Assembly (NCBI RefSeq): GCF_008253865.1
Contig: NZ_CP042331.1
Coordinates: 4,429,501 to 4,493,500 of the forward strand
Origin: Bosea sp. F3-2
Lineage (GTDB): Bacteria > Pseudomonadota > Alphaproteobacteria > Rhizobiales > Beijerinckiaceae
Reading direction: 5' to 3'
Length of the DNA stretch: 64,000 bases
The notes below the pieces were generated by a model, which was not told where the DNA came from, searched no databases, and worked only from the letters and a program-made list of their open reading frames with translations. Positions 33,683 to 42,726 of this stretch are shown here, piece by piece. How positions within the stretch are numbered: position 1 is the first letter of the stretch; the number at the start of each line of letters is the position of its first letter. Both the position numbers and the translations under genes were made by a program.

Positions 33683-34204
33683 CTATCTGCAGAATGCGGC
33701 GCAGCCGGCTTCCCAGAATGGTTTGCCGGATTCAAGCGGCGGGATCGACGGCCGCGGCTTGCGGCCCGGTAGGTCCTCGGGGACCGGGCTCACCAGCTCC
33801 CACCAGCTATGGGCGCATTGCGAGCGATAGGCCATCTGGTCGGAGATCGAGGTGCCTTCCTTCCCCAGGACCGCGTCGAGCGCCGCACAGGCCTCGCGCA
33901 ACCGCGCATCATGCGCGTCGCTCGGCGCATTGGCATAGTCGTGGAAGGCCTCGGTGAAGGCTTCCATCTCGCGGGCGATATGCGGCCAGTCGGAGCGTCC
34001 GAGGTTCCAGGCGTCCATCCATTCGCGCACGACTGTTTCGACAGCCTCGGCCTTCGGCTTGTCCTTCACCTTGCGGGCGGTGGTCAGCATGTGGCGCATC
34101 AGCTCGGCGCGGGCATGGGCGTGGCGGGCGCGCAGCGCGGCTGCCTGCATCTGCGCGATGGCGTCGGCCGCCTCCTTTTGCAGCGCTTCGACGAAATGCG
34201 GCAT
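33683..34204 (-). CDS. hypothetical protein
   Basis: Not recognised. The 173 residues are mostly helical: an amphipathic N-terminal half (EALQKEAADAIAQMQAAALR) and a Trp-containing middle (EWMDAWNLGRSDWPHIAREM). The tail is Pro-rich and ends in GCAAFCR with two cysteines. No signal or membrane segment. It starts 12 bases after the nucleoside hydrolase gene, so it is probably the last gene of that operon. Confidence 0.6.
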   Translation of the reverse strand: MPHFVEALQKEAADAIAQMQAAALRARHAHARAELMRHMLTTARKVKDKPKAEAVETVVREWMDAWNLGRSDWPHIAREMEAFTEAFHDYANAPSDAHDARLREACAALDAVLGKEGTSISDQMAYRSQCAHSWWELVSPVPEDLPGRKPRPSIPPLESGKPFWEAGCAAFCR

Positions 34205-34215
34205 GGGGCGATCCT

Positions 34216-35145
34216 TCAGGGCAGGGTGGCGAGCCGTTCGATCATCCGTTCGAACAGCTCATGGGCCTTCACGGCCGAGACGACGTGGGCGTTGGGCTCG
34301 CGCTTGAGGCGGCCGTTCCAGTCGATGGTGGTGCGTCCGCGCAAGGGGCCGTCGCTGGTCTCGACCGTGACGAAGCAGTCGCGCCCCTCGAAGAGTTCCG
34401 GCCAGAGCAGATAGGCGACCACGCAGGGGTCGTGCATCGGATGCCCGTCGCTGCCGAGCCCGCCCGGGCGCGGGCGCGTCAGCATGCCATGGACGGCCTT
34501 GCCGGCGGCGTTGCCGAGGGCGCCGATGCGGGCGATCTGTTCATGTCGGGCGATGGCCTGCAGCGTGACGCCAAGACCGAACATCACGATGGGCCGGCTG
34601 CACCCGAAGACCACCGCCGCCGCGTGCGGATCGACATAGGCGTTGAATTCGGCGGCCGGGGTGATGTTGCCGAGCCCGATGGCGCCGCCCATCAGCACGA
34701 CGCGCTTCACCTTCGGCAGGATGTCCGGCGCGAGCCGGAAGGCGAGCGCGAGATTGGTCAGCGGGCCGAGCGGACAGAGCGTGATGCTAGCGTCCGGTGC
34801 AGCGCGGCAGATGTCGATGATCGCCTGCACCGCGTGGCCAGGCGCAGCTTCGCTCGCGGGGGCGGGAAGATCGGCGCCGGCAAGTCCATCCGGTCCGCAG
34901 ACGAATTCGGCGGTTTCGAGCGCGATGACGAGCGGTCCCTCGGCGCCGGAATGGACGGGAATATCACCGCGACCAGCAAGATCGCGGATACGCAGCGCAT
35001 TCGCCGTGGTCTGTGCGACCGGCACGTTGCCGGCGACCGTGGTGATCGCCCTGAGATCGAGCCGCTCGGCGCTGGCGAAGGCGAGCAGCAGGGCAACGGC
35101 GTCGTCCTGTCCCGGATCGGTGTCGATGACGATCGGCTCGCGCAT
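34216..35145 (-). CDS. inosine-uridine preferring nucleoside hydrolase
   Basis: Cleaves the N-glycosidic bond of ribonucleosides to base and ribose. The 309 residues begin with the calcium-binding signature IDTDPGQDDAVAL and contain ITLCPLGPLTNLALA and VLMGGAIG, typical of the IU-nucleoside hydrolase family, and an Asp near the end of HPMHDPCVVAYLL for the active site. It lies 4 bases after the sugar ABC ATPase gene, hinting that the transporter brings in a nucleoside or its sugar. Confidence 0.92.
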   Translation of the reverse strand: MREPIVIDTDPGQDDAVALLLAFASAERLDLRAITTVAGNVPVAQTTANALRIRDLAGRGDIPVHSGAEGPLVIALETAEFVCGPDGLAGADLPAPASEAAPGHAVQAIIDICRAAPDASITLCPLGPLTNLALAFRLAPDILPKVKRVVLMGGAIGLGNITPAAEFNAYVDPHAAAVVFGCSRPIVMFGLGVTLQAIARHEQIARIGALGNAAGKAVHGMLTRPRPGGLGSDGHPMHDPCVVAYLLWPELFEGRDCFVTVETSDGPLRGRTTIDWNGRLKREPNAHVVSAVKAHELFERMIERLATLP

Positions 35146-35149
35146 CGGA

Positions 35150-35914
35150 TCAGGCCGCCTTGGCGTTACCGGCCATGATCATATGGGCGATATCGTCGGC
35201 GCTGAGGTCGCCGAGCGGGCGGTCGACGTATTTGCGGCCGGCGCCCATGATCACGACGCGGTCGGCCAGCGCCACCACGTCGCGCATGTTGTGGCTGATC
35301 AGGATGACGGTGCGCCCATCGGCCTTGAGCTTTCGGATGAGGTCGAGGACGAGCGCGCTCTCCTTGACGCCGAGCGCGGCGGTCGGCTCATCCATGATGA
35401 TGATCTCGGCGTTCCAGCGCAGGGCGCGGGAGATCGCGACCGCCTGGCGCTGGCCGCCCGAGAGCCGCTCGACTGGGCGCGTCATGTCGGAGACGGCGGC
35501 GGAGAGCTGTGAGAGGTAGCGCTGCGATTCCGCGATCATCCTCTTCTTGTCGAGGATGCGCAGGAAGGGCAGCAGGACGGGCTTCGTCAGCTCCGAGCCC
35601 ATGAAGACGTTCTGGGCGATGGAGAGGCGCGGAGCGAGCGCAAGGTCCTGATAGATCGTCGCGACGCCGTTCTCGAGCGCATCATGCGGTGAAGTGAAGG
35701 TGACCGGCTTGCCGCGCAGGCCGATGGTGCCGCTCGTCGCCTCCTCGGCGCCGGAGATCACCTTGATCAGGCTCGACTTGCCGGCGCCGTTGTCGCCGCA
35801 GAGCGCGACGACCTCGCCCGGGAAGATATCGAGATCGACATCGCGCACGGCGACGACCGGGCCGTAGCTCTTGCCGATGCCGCGCAGCGAAAGGAGAGGG
35901 GTGGGGGTGGTCAT
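35150..35914 (-). CDS. sugar ABC transporter ATP-binding protein, single-domain type
   Basis: ATPase for the adjoining CUT2-type importer. The 254 residues have Walker A CGDNGAGKSSLIKV near 39-47, signature LSGGQRQAV near 145 and Walker B IIIMDEPTAALGV near 165. CUT2 ATPases such as RbsA are usually fused doubles of about 500 residues; this is a single domain like FrcA of rhizobial fructose transport. ATG 35914 gives the normal MTTPTPLLSLRGIGKSYG start. Confidence 0.9.
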   Translation of the reverse strand: MTTPTPLLSLRGIGKSYGPVVAVRDVDLDIFPGEVVALCGDNGAGKSSLIKVISGAEEATSGTIGLRGKPVTFTSPHDALENGVATIYQDLALAPRLSIAQNVFMGSELTKPVLLPFLRILDKKRMIAESQRYLSQLSAAVSDMTRPVERLSGGQRQAVAISRALRWNAEIIIMDEPTAALGVKESALVLDLIRKLKADGRTVILISHNMRDVVALADRVVIMGAGRKYVDRPLGDLSADDIAHMIMAGNAKAA

Positions 35915-35955
35915 GGTCGGGTCGCAGGAGTTTTTCCGTTGCATTCAAGCTCGCC

Positions 35956-36059
35956 GTCATCCCGGCCGCAGTGCAGCGGAGCGCCGGGATCCATCGTAGA
36001 GCGCAACGCCCTTCGATGGATCCCGGATCTGCGCTGCTGCGCAGCTTGTCCGGGATGAC
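35956..36059. repeat. composite palindromic intergenic repeat (family A) inside an operon
   Basis: GTCATCCCGGCC ... TCCGGGATGAC with an inner GGGATCCATCG / CGATGGATCCC pair. It separates the binding-protein gene from the downstream ATPase gene and could dampen downstream expression or stabilise the upstream mRNA. Confidence 0.75.
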
Positions 36060-36077
36060 GGTGGAGCTGAATGAGGT

Positions 36078-37022
36078 TCACTTCTTCAGGAACTGCTGGA
36101 CGTTGTTCTTGTCGACCAGCACGGCTTCGGTGAAGAGATATGGGCCCGACGTGATGCTCTCCTTCGGCTTCTTGTCGACGACGATCGCCTGGATCGCGTC
36201 GACCGCCTGCTTGCCCATCTCCTCGAAGGGGATCGCCACGGTCGCCATGAAGGTCGAGCTCGGATCGGCGATGCGCTCGTAGCTTTCCTTGCCGCCATCG
36301 ACCGAGATCAGCGGGATCTGCCCCTTCTTCACCCCTTGAGCCTGCAGCAGGTCGTCGATGATGTAGGCCTGGCCGTCGAAGGAAGCCCAGATGCCGTTGA
36401 TCTTGCCCTGGTTCTGCAGCAGCAGCGCCTGCATGCCGGCGCGGACGTCGTCGCGCCAGCTCTGGGTGCGCGCCATCGAGAACTTGCCGAGTTCCTTCAC
36501 CGCCTGGTTTTCGGCAAGAACGGCATCGAGGATCTTGCCGCGGATGCGCGAGGCAACGTTGAGGTCGAAGCGGGCCGAGATGATGTTGCCCTGGTAGCCG
36601 AGCTGGCCGAGCAGATAGAGCGCGGCGTCGGCGCCGACCTTGTACTCGTTGGTCTGGATGTCGAAGAGCGCGTGCGGGCTCGCACCCGATTGCACGGTGA
36701 TGACCGGGATCTTGGCGTCTTTCGCCGCCTTGAACTGGGCGTCGGCCTCGACCGGCTTGCCCATGGCGATGATGATGGCGTCGACCTTCTTGGCGATCAG
36801 CGCGTCGAACTGCTCGGCATGCTTGGGCAGCGCGCCTTCCGAGTTCAGCAGCGTGACGTTCCAGCCCTTGGCCTTCGCGGCCGCGGCCGCGGCATTGGCG
36901 ACGCGCGCATGCGTCTCCGACGAGAACTGGAAGCCGATGATGCCGACCTCGAAGGCGCTGGCCGACTGGCCGAGCGCGACAAGCGCGGCGGCAGCCACCA
37001 GCATTTTCCGGAACCCGAACAT
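36078..37022 (-). CDS. sugar ABC transporter periplasmic binding protein (ribose/xylose type)
   Basis: Captures a pentose, nucleoside or similar ligand. The 314 residues carry a Sec signal peptide (FRKMLVAAAALVALGQSASA) and a two-lobed peripla_BP_4 fold, with GIIGFQFSSETHARVANAAA, ALIAKKVDAIIIAMG and GIWASFDGQAYIIDDLLQ. ATG 37022 is preferred over ATG 37040 because GGAG lies about 10 bases upstream, while a site for 37040 would touch the codon. First-lobe and hinge residues do not reveal the ligand. Confidence 0.9.
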   Translation of the reverse strand: MFGFRKMLVAAAALVALGQSASAFEVGIIGFQFSSETHARVANAAAAAAKAKGWNVTLLNSEGALPKHAEQFDALIAKKVDAIIIAMGKPVEADAQFKAAKDAKIPVITVQSGASPHALFDIQTNEYKVGADAALYLLGQLGYQGNIISARFDLNVASRIRGKILDAVLAENQAVKELGKFSMARTQSWRDDVRAGMQALLLQNQGKINGIWASFDGQAYIIDDLLQAQGVKKGQIPLISVDGGKESYERIADPSSTFMATVAIPFEEMGKQAVDAIQAIVVDKKPKESITSGPYLFTEAVLVDKNNVQQFLKK

Positions 37023-37060
37023 GAAACCCACTCCCCTCATTCCGATCGTCGTCGTTGAAT

Positions 37061-38017
37061 CTAGACCTTGAACGCCGCCTTCTTCATCGCACTTGCGGAG
37101 AAGGCGACCGAGCCGATGATGATCGCGCCGAGCACGATGTCCTGAACGTAATAGGGCGCGCCGAGCAGCACCAAGCCGTTGCCGAGCACCTTGAGCACCA
37201 GCGCCGCAAAGACCGTGCCGGGAATGTTGGGCTTGCCGGGCTCGAACATGGTCATGCCGAGCAGCACGGCGGCGATGGCGTAGAGCAGATAGTCGCCTGC
37301 CATGTTCGGCGCGGCCGATGACAGGTTGGCGGCGAGCAGCACGGCCATGATGCTGGCAAAGACGCCGGCGAGCAGCAGGCCGATGCGCTTCATCCGGGCC
37401 GTGGCGATGCCGGCGAGCCGCGCGGCTTCGTCGGCTTCGCCGGTCGCGACCATATGGGCGCCGGTCCTGGTCCATTTGACCAGGCCCCAGGCGAAGAGCG
37501 TGGCGCCGGCCATCCAGAGCACCAGATTGGGAATGCCGAAAGTGTAGCCGCGGGCGAGCCCGGTGAAGCCGACCGGCCAGCGCCCGACGAAGGCGACGCC
37601 CTGGGTGATCATGAAGGCGAGGCCCTTGGCGATGGCGGCGGTGCCGAGCGTCATGATCAGCGAGGGGATACGCAGCACCGTGACGCCGTAGCCGTTGAGC
37701 GAGCCGAGCACGAGGCCGACCCCGAGCGCCGCCGCCACCGCGACGGCCGGCGGATATTGCAGCTGCACCAGCCAACCGCAGACGACGGCGGCGAGGCTGG
37801 CCATTTCCGCGACGGAGAGGTCGAGTTCCGCCACGGTGAAGGCGAGTGCGAAGCCGAGTGCCAGGATGGCGAGGAAGCTCGTATCCTTCAGCACGTTGAT
37901 GATGTTGGTGGTGCTAGCGAAGTTCGGTGCGAAGATCAGGAAGAAGAGTATCAGCGCCAGCCCGGCGATCGCCGTGCCGTAATGCCCGATCACTTCGCGC
38001 GGGTCGATGCGGCCCAA
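37061..38017 (-). CDS. sugar ABC transporter permease (CUT2 family)
   Basis: Inner-membrane channel of the importer. The 318 residues have about ten hydrophobic helices. The BPD_transp_2 pattern is visible: SFLAILALGFALAFTVAELDLSV near residue 50 and GTAAIAKGLAFMITQG near 130, with the conserved ...GLLLAGVFASIMAVLLAA segment near 215. It lies between the SDR gene (1-base gap) and the binding-protein gene, and reads leftward with them. Confidence 0.9.
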   Translation of the reverse strand: MGRIDPREVIGHYGTAIAGLALILFFLIFAPNFASTTNIINVLKDTSFLAILALGFALAFTVAELDLSVAEMASLAAVVCGWLVQLQYPPAVAVAAALGVGLVLGSLNGYGVTVLRIPSLIMTLGTAAIAKGLAFMITQGVAFVGRWPVGFTGLARGYTFGIPNLVLWMAGATLFAWGLVKWTRTGAHMVATGEADEAARLAGIATARMKRIGLLLAGVFASIMAVLLAANLSSAAPNMAGDYLLYAIAAVLLGMTMFEPGKPNIPGTVFAALVLKVLGNGLVLLGAPYYVQDIVLGAIIIGSVAFSASAMKKAAFKV

Positions 38018-38018
38018 C

Positions 38019-38831
38019 TCAGGCTCCCTTGGCGATGGTGGAGATCGGCGAGAGGATCTCGATGCCGCCGGTGATCGGGATCAGGGCGCCGGTGACGAAA
38101 GCGGCGCCATCCGAAAGCAGGAATGCGATCACGTTGGCGACATCCTCGGGCCGTCCCAGCCTCCCCAATGGCGTGCGGACCGCCGCACCCTCGACCAGCG
38201 CATTGAATTGCTGCGCGAATCCGTTCCTCACCATTGGCGTATCGATGATGCCGGGCGCAACCGCATTGACGCGGATGCCGTGCCGGCCGAGCTGCTGGGC
38301 CATGCCGTAGGTCAGGGTCGCGACGCCGCCCTTGGCCGCGCCATAGGCGAGATTGGCGCCGCCATTGCTATGGGCGATCGAGGAGATATGGACGATCGCG
38401 CCGCCGTCGCCCTGGGCGATCATCTGGCGCGCGGCGGCCTTCGAGATGCGGAACACGGCCGAGAGATTGACGTCGACCAGCTTGTCCCATTCGTCATCTT
38501 CCATCTCGACCATGGGAACCGGCCGCGAAGCCCCGGCGCCGGTGACGAGATGGTCGAGACGGCCGAAGCGAGACACGGCCAGATCGGCGAGAGCCTGGGC
38601 GAGATCGCGCTCGCGGACATCGCCGGCGAACGTTACCGCTTCGCCGCCGGCCGCCGTGACCTCCGCCGCTACCGCATCAAGGCCGAGCTGGTCGAGACCT
38701 GAGAGCACCAGCCTGTGTCCGGCGCGAGCGAGCGTCACCGCAAGCGCGCCGACGATGCCTCCCGAGGCTCCGGTCAGGAGCGTGACGGGAGCTCTTTCCT
38801 TCGGGGTCTTCATGGCTGCTGGCGTCGGCAT
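38019..38831 (-). CDS. short-chain dehydrogenase/reductase
   Basis: NAD(P)-dependent oxidoreductase, probably acting on a sugar or polyol in this cluster. The 270 residues contain TGASGGIVGA, where the third glycine of the usual TGxxxGIG is replaced by Val. They also hold the NAG-equivalent TGAGAS, catalytic Ser in HISSIAHS and Tyr/Lys in YGAAKGG. A second ATG at 38813 is an alternative start. The Val change could alter cofactor binding. Confidence 0.88.
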   Translation of the reverse strand: MPTPAAMKTPKERAPVTLLTGASGGIVGALAVTLARAGHRLVLSGLDQLGLDAVAAEVTAAGGEAVTFAGDVRERDLAQALADLAVSRFGRLDHLVTGAGASRPVPMVEMEDDEWDKLVDVNLSAVFRISKAAARQMIAQGDGGAIVHISSIAHSNGGANLAYGAAKGGVATLTYGMAQQLGRHGIRVNAVAPGIIDTPMVRNGFAQQFNALVEGAAVRTPLGRLGRPEDVANVIAFLLSDGAAFVTGALIPITGGIEILSPISTIAKGA

Positions 38832-38843
38832 GGCGAAGCGTTC

Positions 38844-40370
38844 TTAGGGAGTCGGTTGCGGGTTGGCGAGGCCGGGCAACGCAGCCGAGGTCTGCGCCAG
38901 CGCCGTTAGGTCAGCCGAGATCGGCGCCAGCGCCGCTTCGCTGCGACGATAGAGGGCGTAGAGCGCGTCATAGGCGGGACGCCGGGCGGGATCTGGTTCG
39001 TAGCGGCTGGCCACCTCGACCAGCGCATCCTGCGCCGCCTCCAGCGAGGCGAAATGCCCGCGCCCAGTCCAGGCGATGATTGCAGCGCCCAGCAGACCGG
39101 GCTCCCTTGCGCGGCCGACCACGATGGGGCGGTCGCAGAGATCAGCCTTGATCTGCGCCCAGGCCGGATTGGCCGCCGCGCCGCCGCCGAAACGGATCTC
39201 GCCGACGCGGCTACCGAGCGCCGCTTCTGCCCGCTCCAGCACCAGGCGATTTTGGCAGGCGACGCCTTCCAGCACGGCATAGGCGAGGTCAGTCGGGCCG
39301 TGCTGGCGGCCGAGGCCCAGGAAGGCGCCGCGCAGGTTCGGGTTCCAGTAGGGTACGCGTTCGCCCTGGAGATAGGGCAGGAAGATCAGGGGTTGGGGGT
39401 GGCGTTGGCCGGCGAGCAGGCGATCGATGCTGTCGCTGACGCTGTCCGAACCGCCGAGCAGGTCGACCAGCCAGGCAGCGGTATCGGCGCCGTTCTGGCT
39501 GGGACCACCGAGATGCCAGAGGCCGCGCCAGTCGACGGAGATGAGGCCCTCGGCCTCAGCCTGTTTCGGACCGAGCACACCGAGCACTTCGGTGGTGCCG
39601 GAAATGTTGTAGGCATAGCCCGCGCGCAATGCGCCGAGCCCTGCTACGGCCGCCCAGGTGTCGTTGCAGCCGCAGAAGACCGGAATGCCGGCAAGCCGAT
39701 CGAATGGCTTTGGCAGGCCGGCGCGCACGGCCTCAACGGCATCGCAGGGTTCGAGGATCGTCGGGATGATGGCCGGCAAAAGGCCGATGCTGGCGAGAGC
39801 CGAGTCCCCGTTATGCTTTTCCGCGCAGGCGATCAGCCGCGCCATCGAGACTGGATCGCTTGCGACCCGGCCTGTCAGGCGGAAATTCAGATAGTCCTTC
39901 GGTTCGAGCACGCGGGCGAGGGCGCGAAAGTTCTCCGGCTCTGCTTCCGCGAGCCAGGCGAGGCGCGCGAGCGGATGGAAGGCGTTGATGCGGCCGGCTT
40001 CCGGATGGCCTCCCAACGCCTCCCGAAGCCGCGTGGCGACCGCGTCGGAGCGTGCATCCTTCCAGGTCAGGGCCGGACGAAGCTCGCGGCCGTCATGGTC
40101 CAGGAAGACCTGCGTGCGCGTCACGCCGCAGATCGCGATGCCTTCGATGTTCGCAAACAGGTCCGGCGCATCGAGCGCGAGTTTGTCCGCAGCCTCGCGC
40201 AGCAGCGTCCACCAGGCATCCGCCCCGATCTCCGAGCGGTCAAGGTGATCGCTCAGGACCGGTCCGGCAACGGCCTGCTCGGCGCGGGTGACGCCGTGCC
40301 GGTCGATCAGCGCCGCACGAAAGCTGCTGCCGCCGAGATCGCAGGCGAGGACGACGCTTATCTGCTGCAT
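38844..40370 (-). CDS. FGGY-family carbohydrate kinase
   Basis: Phosphorylates a sugar or sugar alcohol after uptake. The 508 residues have the N-terminal ATPase-fold motif ACDLGGSSFRAALIDRHG (a variant of D-x-G-T/S-S-x-R) and the C-terminal FGGGAAANPAWAQIKADL with the nucleotide-binding glycine run. Xylulokinase, gluconokinase and related enzymes are all possible. Start ATG 40370; the longer reading to 40436 would translate a palindromic repeat and is rejected. Confidence 0.88.
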   Translation of the reverse strand: MQQISVVLACDLGGSSFRAALIDRHGVTRAEQAVAGPVLSDHLDRSEIGADAWWTLLREAADKLALDAPDLFANIEGIAICGVTRTQVFLDHDGRELRPALTWKDARSDAVATRLREALGGHPEAGRINAFHPLARLAWLAEAEPENFRALARVLEPKDYLNFRLTGRVASDPVSMARLIACAEKHNGDSALASIGLLPAIIPTILEPCDAVEAVRAGLPKPFDRLAGIPVFCGCNDTWAAVAGLGALRAGYAYNISGTTEVLGVLGPKQAEAEGLISVDWRGLWHLGGPSQNGADTAAWLVDLLGGSDSVSDSIDRLLAGQRHPQPLIFLPYLQGERVPYWNPNLRGAFLGLGRQHGPTDLAYAVLEGVACQNRLVLERAEAALGSRVGEIRFGGGAAANPAWAQIKADLCDRPIVVGRAREPGLLGAAIIAWTGRGHFASLEAAQDALVEVASRYEPDPARRPAYDALYALYRRSEAALAPISADLTALAQTSAALPGLANPQPTP

Positions 40371-40388
40371 TTGGATAGAAACACACTC

Positions 40389-40482
40389 GTCATTCCGGAC
40401 AAGCCGCTTTAGCGGCGCCGATCCGGAATCCATCACAAGGCTCGACGCTCTACGATGGATTCCGGGTCAAGCCCGGAATGAC
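40389..40482. repeat. composite palindromic intergenic repeat (family A)
   Basis: GTCATTCCGGACAAGCCGC ... GGAATCCATC / GATGGATTCC ... CCCGGAATGAC. It is the uninterrupted equivalent of the copy at 29545-29690 and uses a GGAATCC stem where others have GGGATCC. Confidence 0.8.
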
Positions 40483-40523
40483 GGCAGTTCAATCATCCGA
40501 GCACACTCCAAATCGCGCCGAAG

Positions 40524-41549
40524 TCAAGAACGTGATGTCTTCACGCTCTGCCGCGCGGTGGCGAGGATATCGTCGACGAGCCTCTGTGACGCCAGCGCTT
40601 CCTCGCCGGTGACGACCGGGTCGCGGCCCTGCTCGATTGCATCGAGGAAATCGGCGATGACGGCGCGGTGCGCATCATGCGGGAAGTCCATGATGTTGGC
40701 GCCGCTGCCGGTCGAGCCTTCTGCCTCGACGATCTCCTCGTTGCCGTCGAGAAAGGAGAGCCTGAGCCGCCCGCCGATCAGGGCTGCGAAGCCCTTGGTG
40801 CCGGTGATCTCGATGCGCTCGGGATAGCCGGGATAGGCGGCAGTCGTCGTCACCAACGTGGCGGGGGCGCCGTTGCCGGTTTCCAGCAGGGCGGAAACGT
40901 AGTCCTCGGCCTCCATGCGATGGAGTGCCGTCGTGCGGGCCTGGGCCGCGACGACCCTGGAGACGCCGACGAGCGAGCGGAACAGGTCGAGCGAATGGAT
41001 CGCCTGGGTCAACAGCACGCCGCCGCCGTCGCGGCGAAGCGTGCCGCGGCCGGGCTCGTCATAGTAGCTCTGCGGGCGCCACCAGGGCACGGAGAGGAAG
41101 GCGGCCTCGATGGTACCGAGCTCACCCGATTGCAGCGCCGCCTCCAGGCGCAGACTGGCGGGCCGGAAGCGGTGCTGCAGCACGACGCCGAAGGTCCTGC
41201 CGGTCCGACGCGCGGTGTCGACGAGGCGCTGGCCGCGCTCACTCGTCAGTTCCAGCGGCTTCTCGACGAGAACATGTTTGCCGGCTTCAAGGCAAAGCGC
41301 CGAGACGTCGAAATGGCTGCTCGGGGGCGTCAGGACGATGGCGGCGTCGACCGCCGGATCGGTCAGAACGGTCTCAAGGTCGGTGGTCGTGGGGAAGGGA
41401 AACTGTTCGGCATAGGCCTTGGCCCGATCGGGCGTGCGGCTCACGGCCCAGCGCACCTCGGCACGATCGGCGAGATCGAGCAGGCTCTTGGAATGCGGCA
41501 GGGAGGCGGGGCCGAGCCCGATCACGGCGATGCCGAGCTTGCGTGTCAT
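40524..41549 (-). CDS. Gfo/Idh/MocA-family oxidoreductase
   Basis: NAD(P)-dependent sugar dehydrogenase-like enzyme. The 341 residues begin with the Rossmann motif GIAVIGLGPASLPHSKSL and carry the family signature GKHVLVEKPLELT with the catalytic-site lysine. The C-terminal alpha/beta domain includes GGGVLLTQAIHSLDLFRSLVG with the conserved histidine. Part of the leftward carbohydrate cluster; substrate unknown. Confidence 0.88.
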   Translation of the reverse strand: MTRKLGIAVIGLGPASLPHSKSLLDLADRAEVRWAVSRTPDRAKAYAEQFPFPTTTDLETVLTDPAVDAAIVLTPPSSHFDVSALCLEAGKHVLVEKPLELTSERGQRLVDTARRTGRTFGVVLQHRFRPASLRLEAALQSGELGTIEAAFLSVPWWRPQSYYDEPGRGTLRRDGGGVLLTQAIHSLDLFRSLVGVSRVVAAQARTTALHRMEAEDYVSALLETGNGAPATLVTTTAAYPGYPERIEITGTKGFAALIGGRLRLSFLDGNEEIVEAEGSTGSGANIMDFPHDAHRAVIADFLDAIEQGRDPVVTGEEALASQRLVDDILATARQSVKTSRS

Positions 41550-41590
41550 GACAGGCGATCCCCCATCCTCATTCAATCATTTCCACCACT

Positions 41591-41702
41591 CTCATCCCGG
41601 ACAAGCGGCGAAGCCGCGCCGATCCGGGATCCATGCCGGAGCGCTTCCGGCAGAGGTTCAGGCATGGATCCCGGGTCTTCGCTGTGCTCCGCCCGGGATG
41701 AC
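41591..41702. repeat. composite palindromic intergenic repeat (family A)
   Basis: CTCATCCCGGACAAG ... GGGATCCATGCCGGA / CCGGCAGAG...CATGGATCCC ... GCCCGGGATGAC. It separates the two Gfo/Idh genes and ends 3 bases before the stop of the upstream gene. Confidence 0.75.
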
Positions 41703-41704
41703 AC

Positions 41705-42724
41705 TCATGAGTTCTTTGGTCTCGCCGGCAGCCAGGCGGCCTTGGCCTGCGCCTCCAGCGCGAGCCGGCAGACGGTGAAGGCATGGCGCTGGCTCATCGC
41801 AGTTTCGCTGCGGGCACCGATATCGGCGATCAGGTCGCGGAAGTAGGTCAGCGGTTCACGCGAAGCGTCTATATGGCGGGTGCCGGTCTTGTCGACGAGG
41901 AAGACATGGTCGGTGCCGGGGCGCCCGGCGACATCGACATATTTGCGCAGCTCGATCGTGCCCTCGGTGCCGAGGATGGTGAGCCGCCCGTCGCCCCAGC
42001 TCGGCAGACCGTCGGCGGTGAACCAGTCGACACGGATGTAGCCGCCGGCCTTGTCGCTGCGCAGCAGGATCTCGCCGAAATCCTCGAAATCGGTCAGGTC
42101 GGGCATGCCGAAATGGCCGACACCTGAAGCGACGATCTCGGCATCCTCTGAACCAGTGAAATGCAGGAACTGATCGATCTGGTGGGAAGCGATGTCGGTG
42201 AGGATGCCGCCATAGTGGCGCTTGTCGAAGAACCAGTCCGGTCGGATCGTCCGGTTTAAGCGATGCGGGCCCATGCCGAGAGTCTGGACAACGCGGCCAA
42301 TCGCGCCGTCAGCAATCAATTTGCCGGCTATGATCGTTGCGGGGACGATGAAGCGCTCGGAAAAGCAGACCGAGAAGATCCGCCCCGTCTCGGCGACCGT
42401 CCTCTCCACGGCGGCGAGCTGATCGAAGCCGGTGACGCCGGGCTTGTCGACCATCACGTCCTTGCCCGCCCGCATGGCGCGGATGGCGATGGCGGCTCGC
42501 TCGGCCGGAACGGCGGCGCAGACGATCAGGTTGACAGACGGGTCGTCGACCAGCCGATCGGCCACACTTTCCGGCAGAGACGGAAAGCGCTCGCGGAAGC
42601 CGGCGAGGACACGCTCGTCCGTGGTTGCGGGATCGAAGCCGACGCAGGTCGCGCCGGCTTCGAGGAGACCACCGACCATATGGTAGATATGGCGGTGGTC
42701 GAGGCCGATGGCGGCAAAGCGCAT
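41705..42724 (-). CDS. Gfo/Idh/MocA-family oxidoreductase (second, divergent)
   Basis: A second sugar-dehydrogenase-like enzyme of 339 residues, not a close paralogue of the neighbour. It opens MRFAAIGLDHRHIYHMVGGL, which lacks a full GxGxxG, and has GKDVMVDKPGVTG with Asp in place of the usual Glu of EKP. The substrate-domain histidines are in GGILTDIASHQIDQFL. It starts 2 bases after the stop of the Tat-type binding protein gene, so they share a transcript. Confidence 0.85.
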   Translation of the reverse strand: MRFAAIGLDHRHIYHMVGGLLEAGATCVGFDPATTDERVLAGFRERFPSLPESVADRLVDDPSVNLIVCAAVPAERAAIAIRAMRAGKDVMVDKPGVTGFDQLAAVERTVAETGRIFSVCFSERFIVPATIIAGKLIADGAIGRVVQTLGMGPHRLNRTIRPDWFFDKRHYGGILTDIASHQIDQFLHFTGSEDAEIVASGVGHFGMPDLTDFEDFGEILLRSDKAGGYIRVDWFTADGLPSWGDGRLTILGTEGTIELRKYVDVAGRPGTDHVFLVDKTGTRHIDASREPLTYFRDLIADIGARSETAMSQRHAFTVCRLALEAQAKAAWLPARPKNS

Positions 42725-42726
42725 GG

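Noticed and set aside
36078..37775. Long minus frame that would fuse extra sequence to the sugar-binding protein
   Set aside because: The extension overlaps the permease gene in another frame and lacks domains; a signal peptide begins at 37022.
40371..40436. N-terminal extension of the FGGY kinase
   Set aside because: The added residues would be translated from a family A palindromic repeat and lack a ribosome site.
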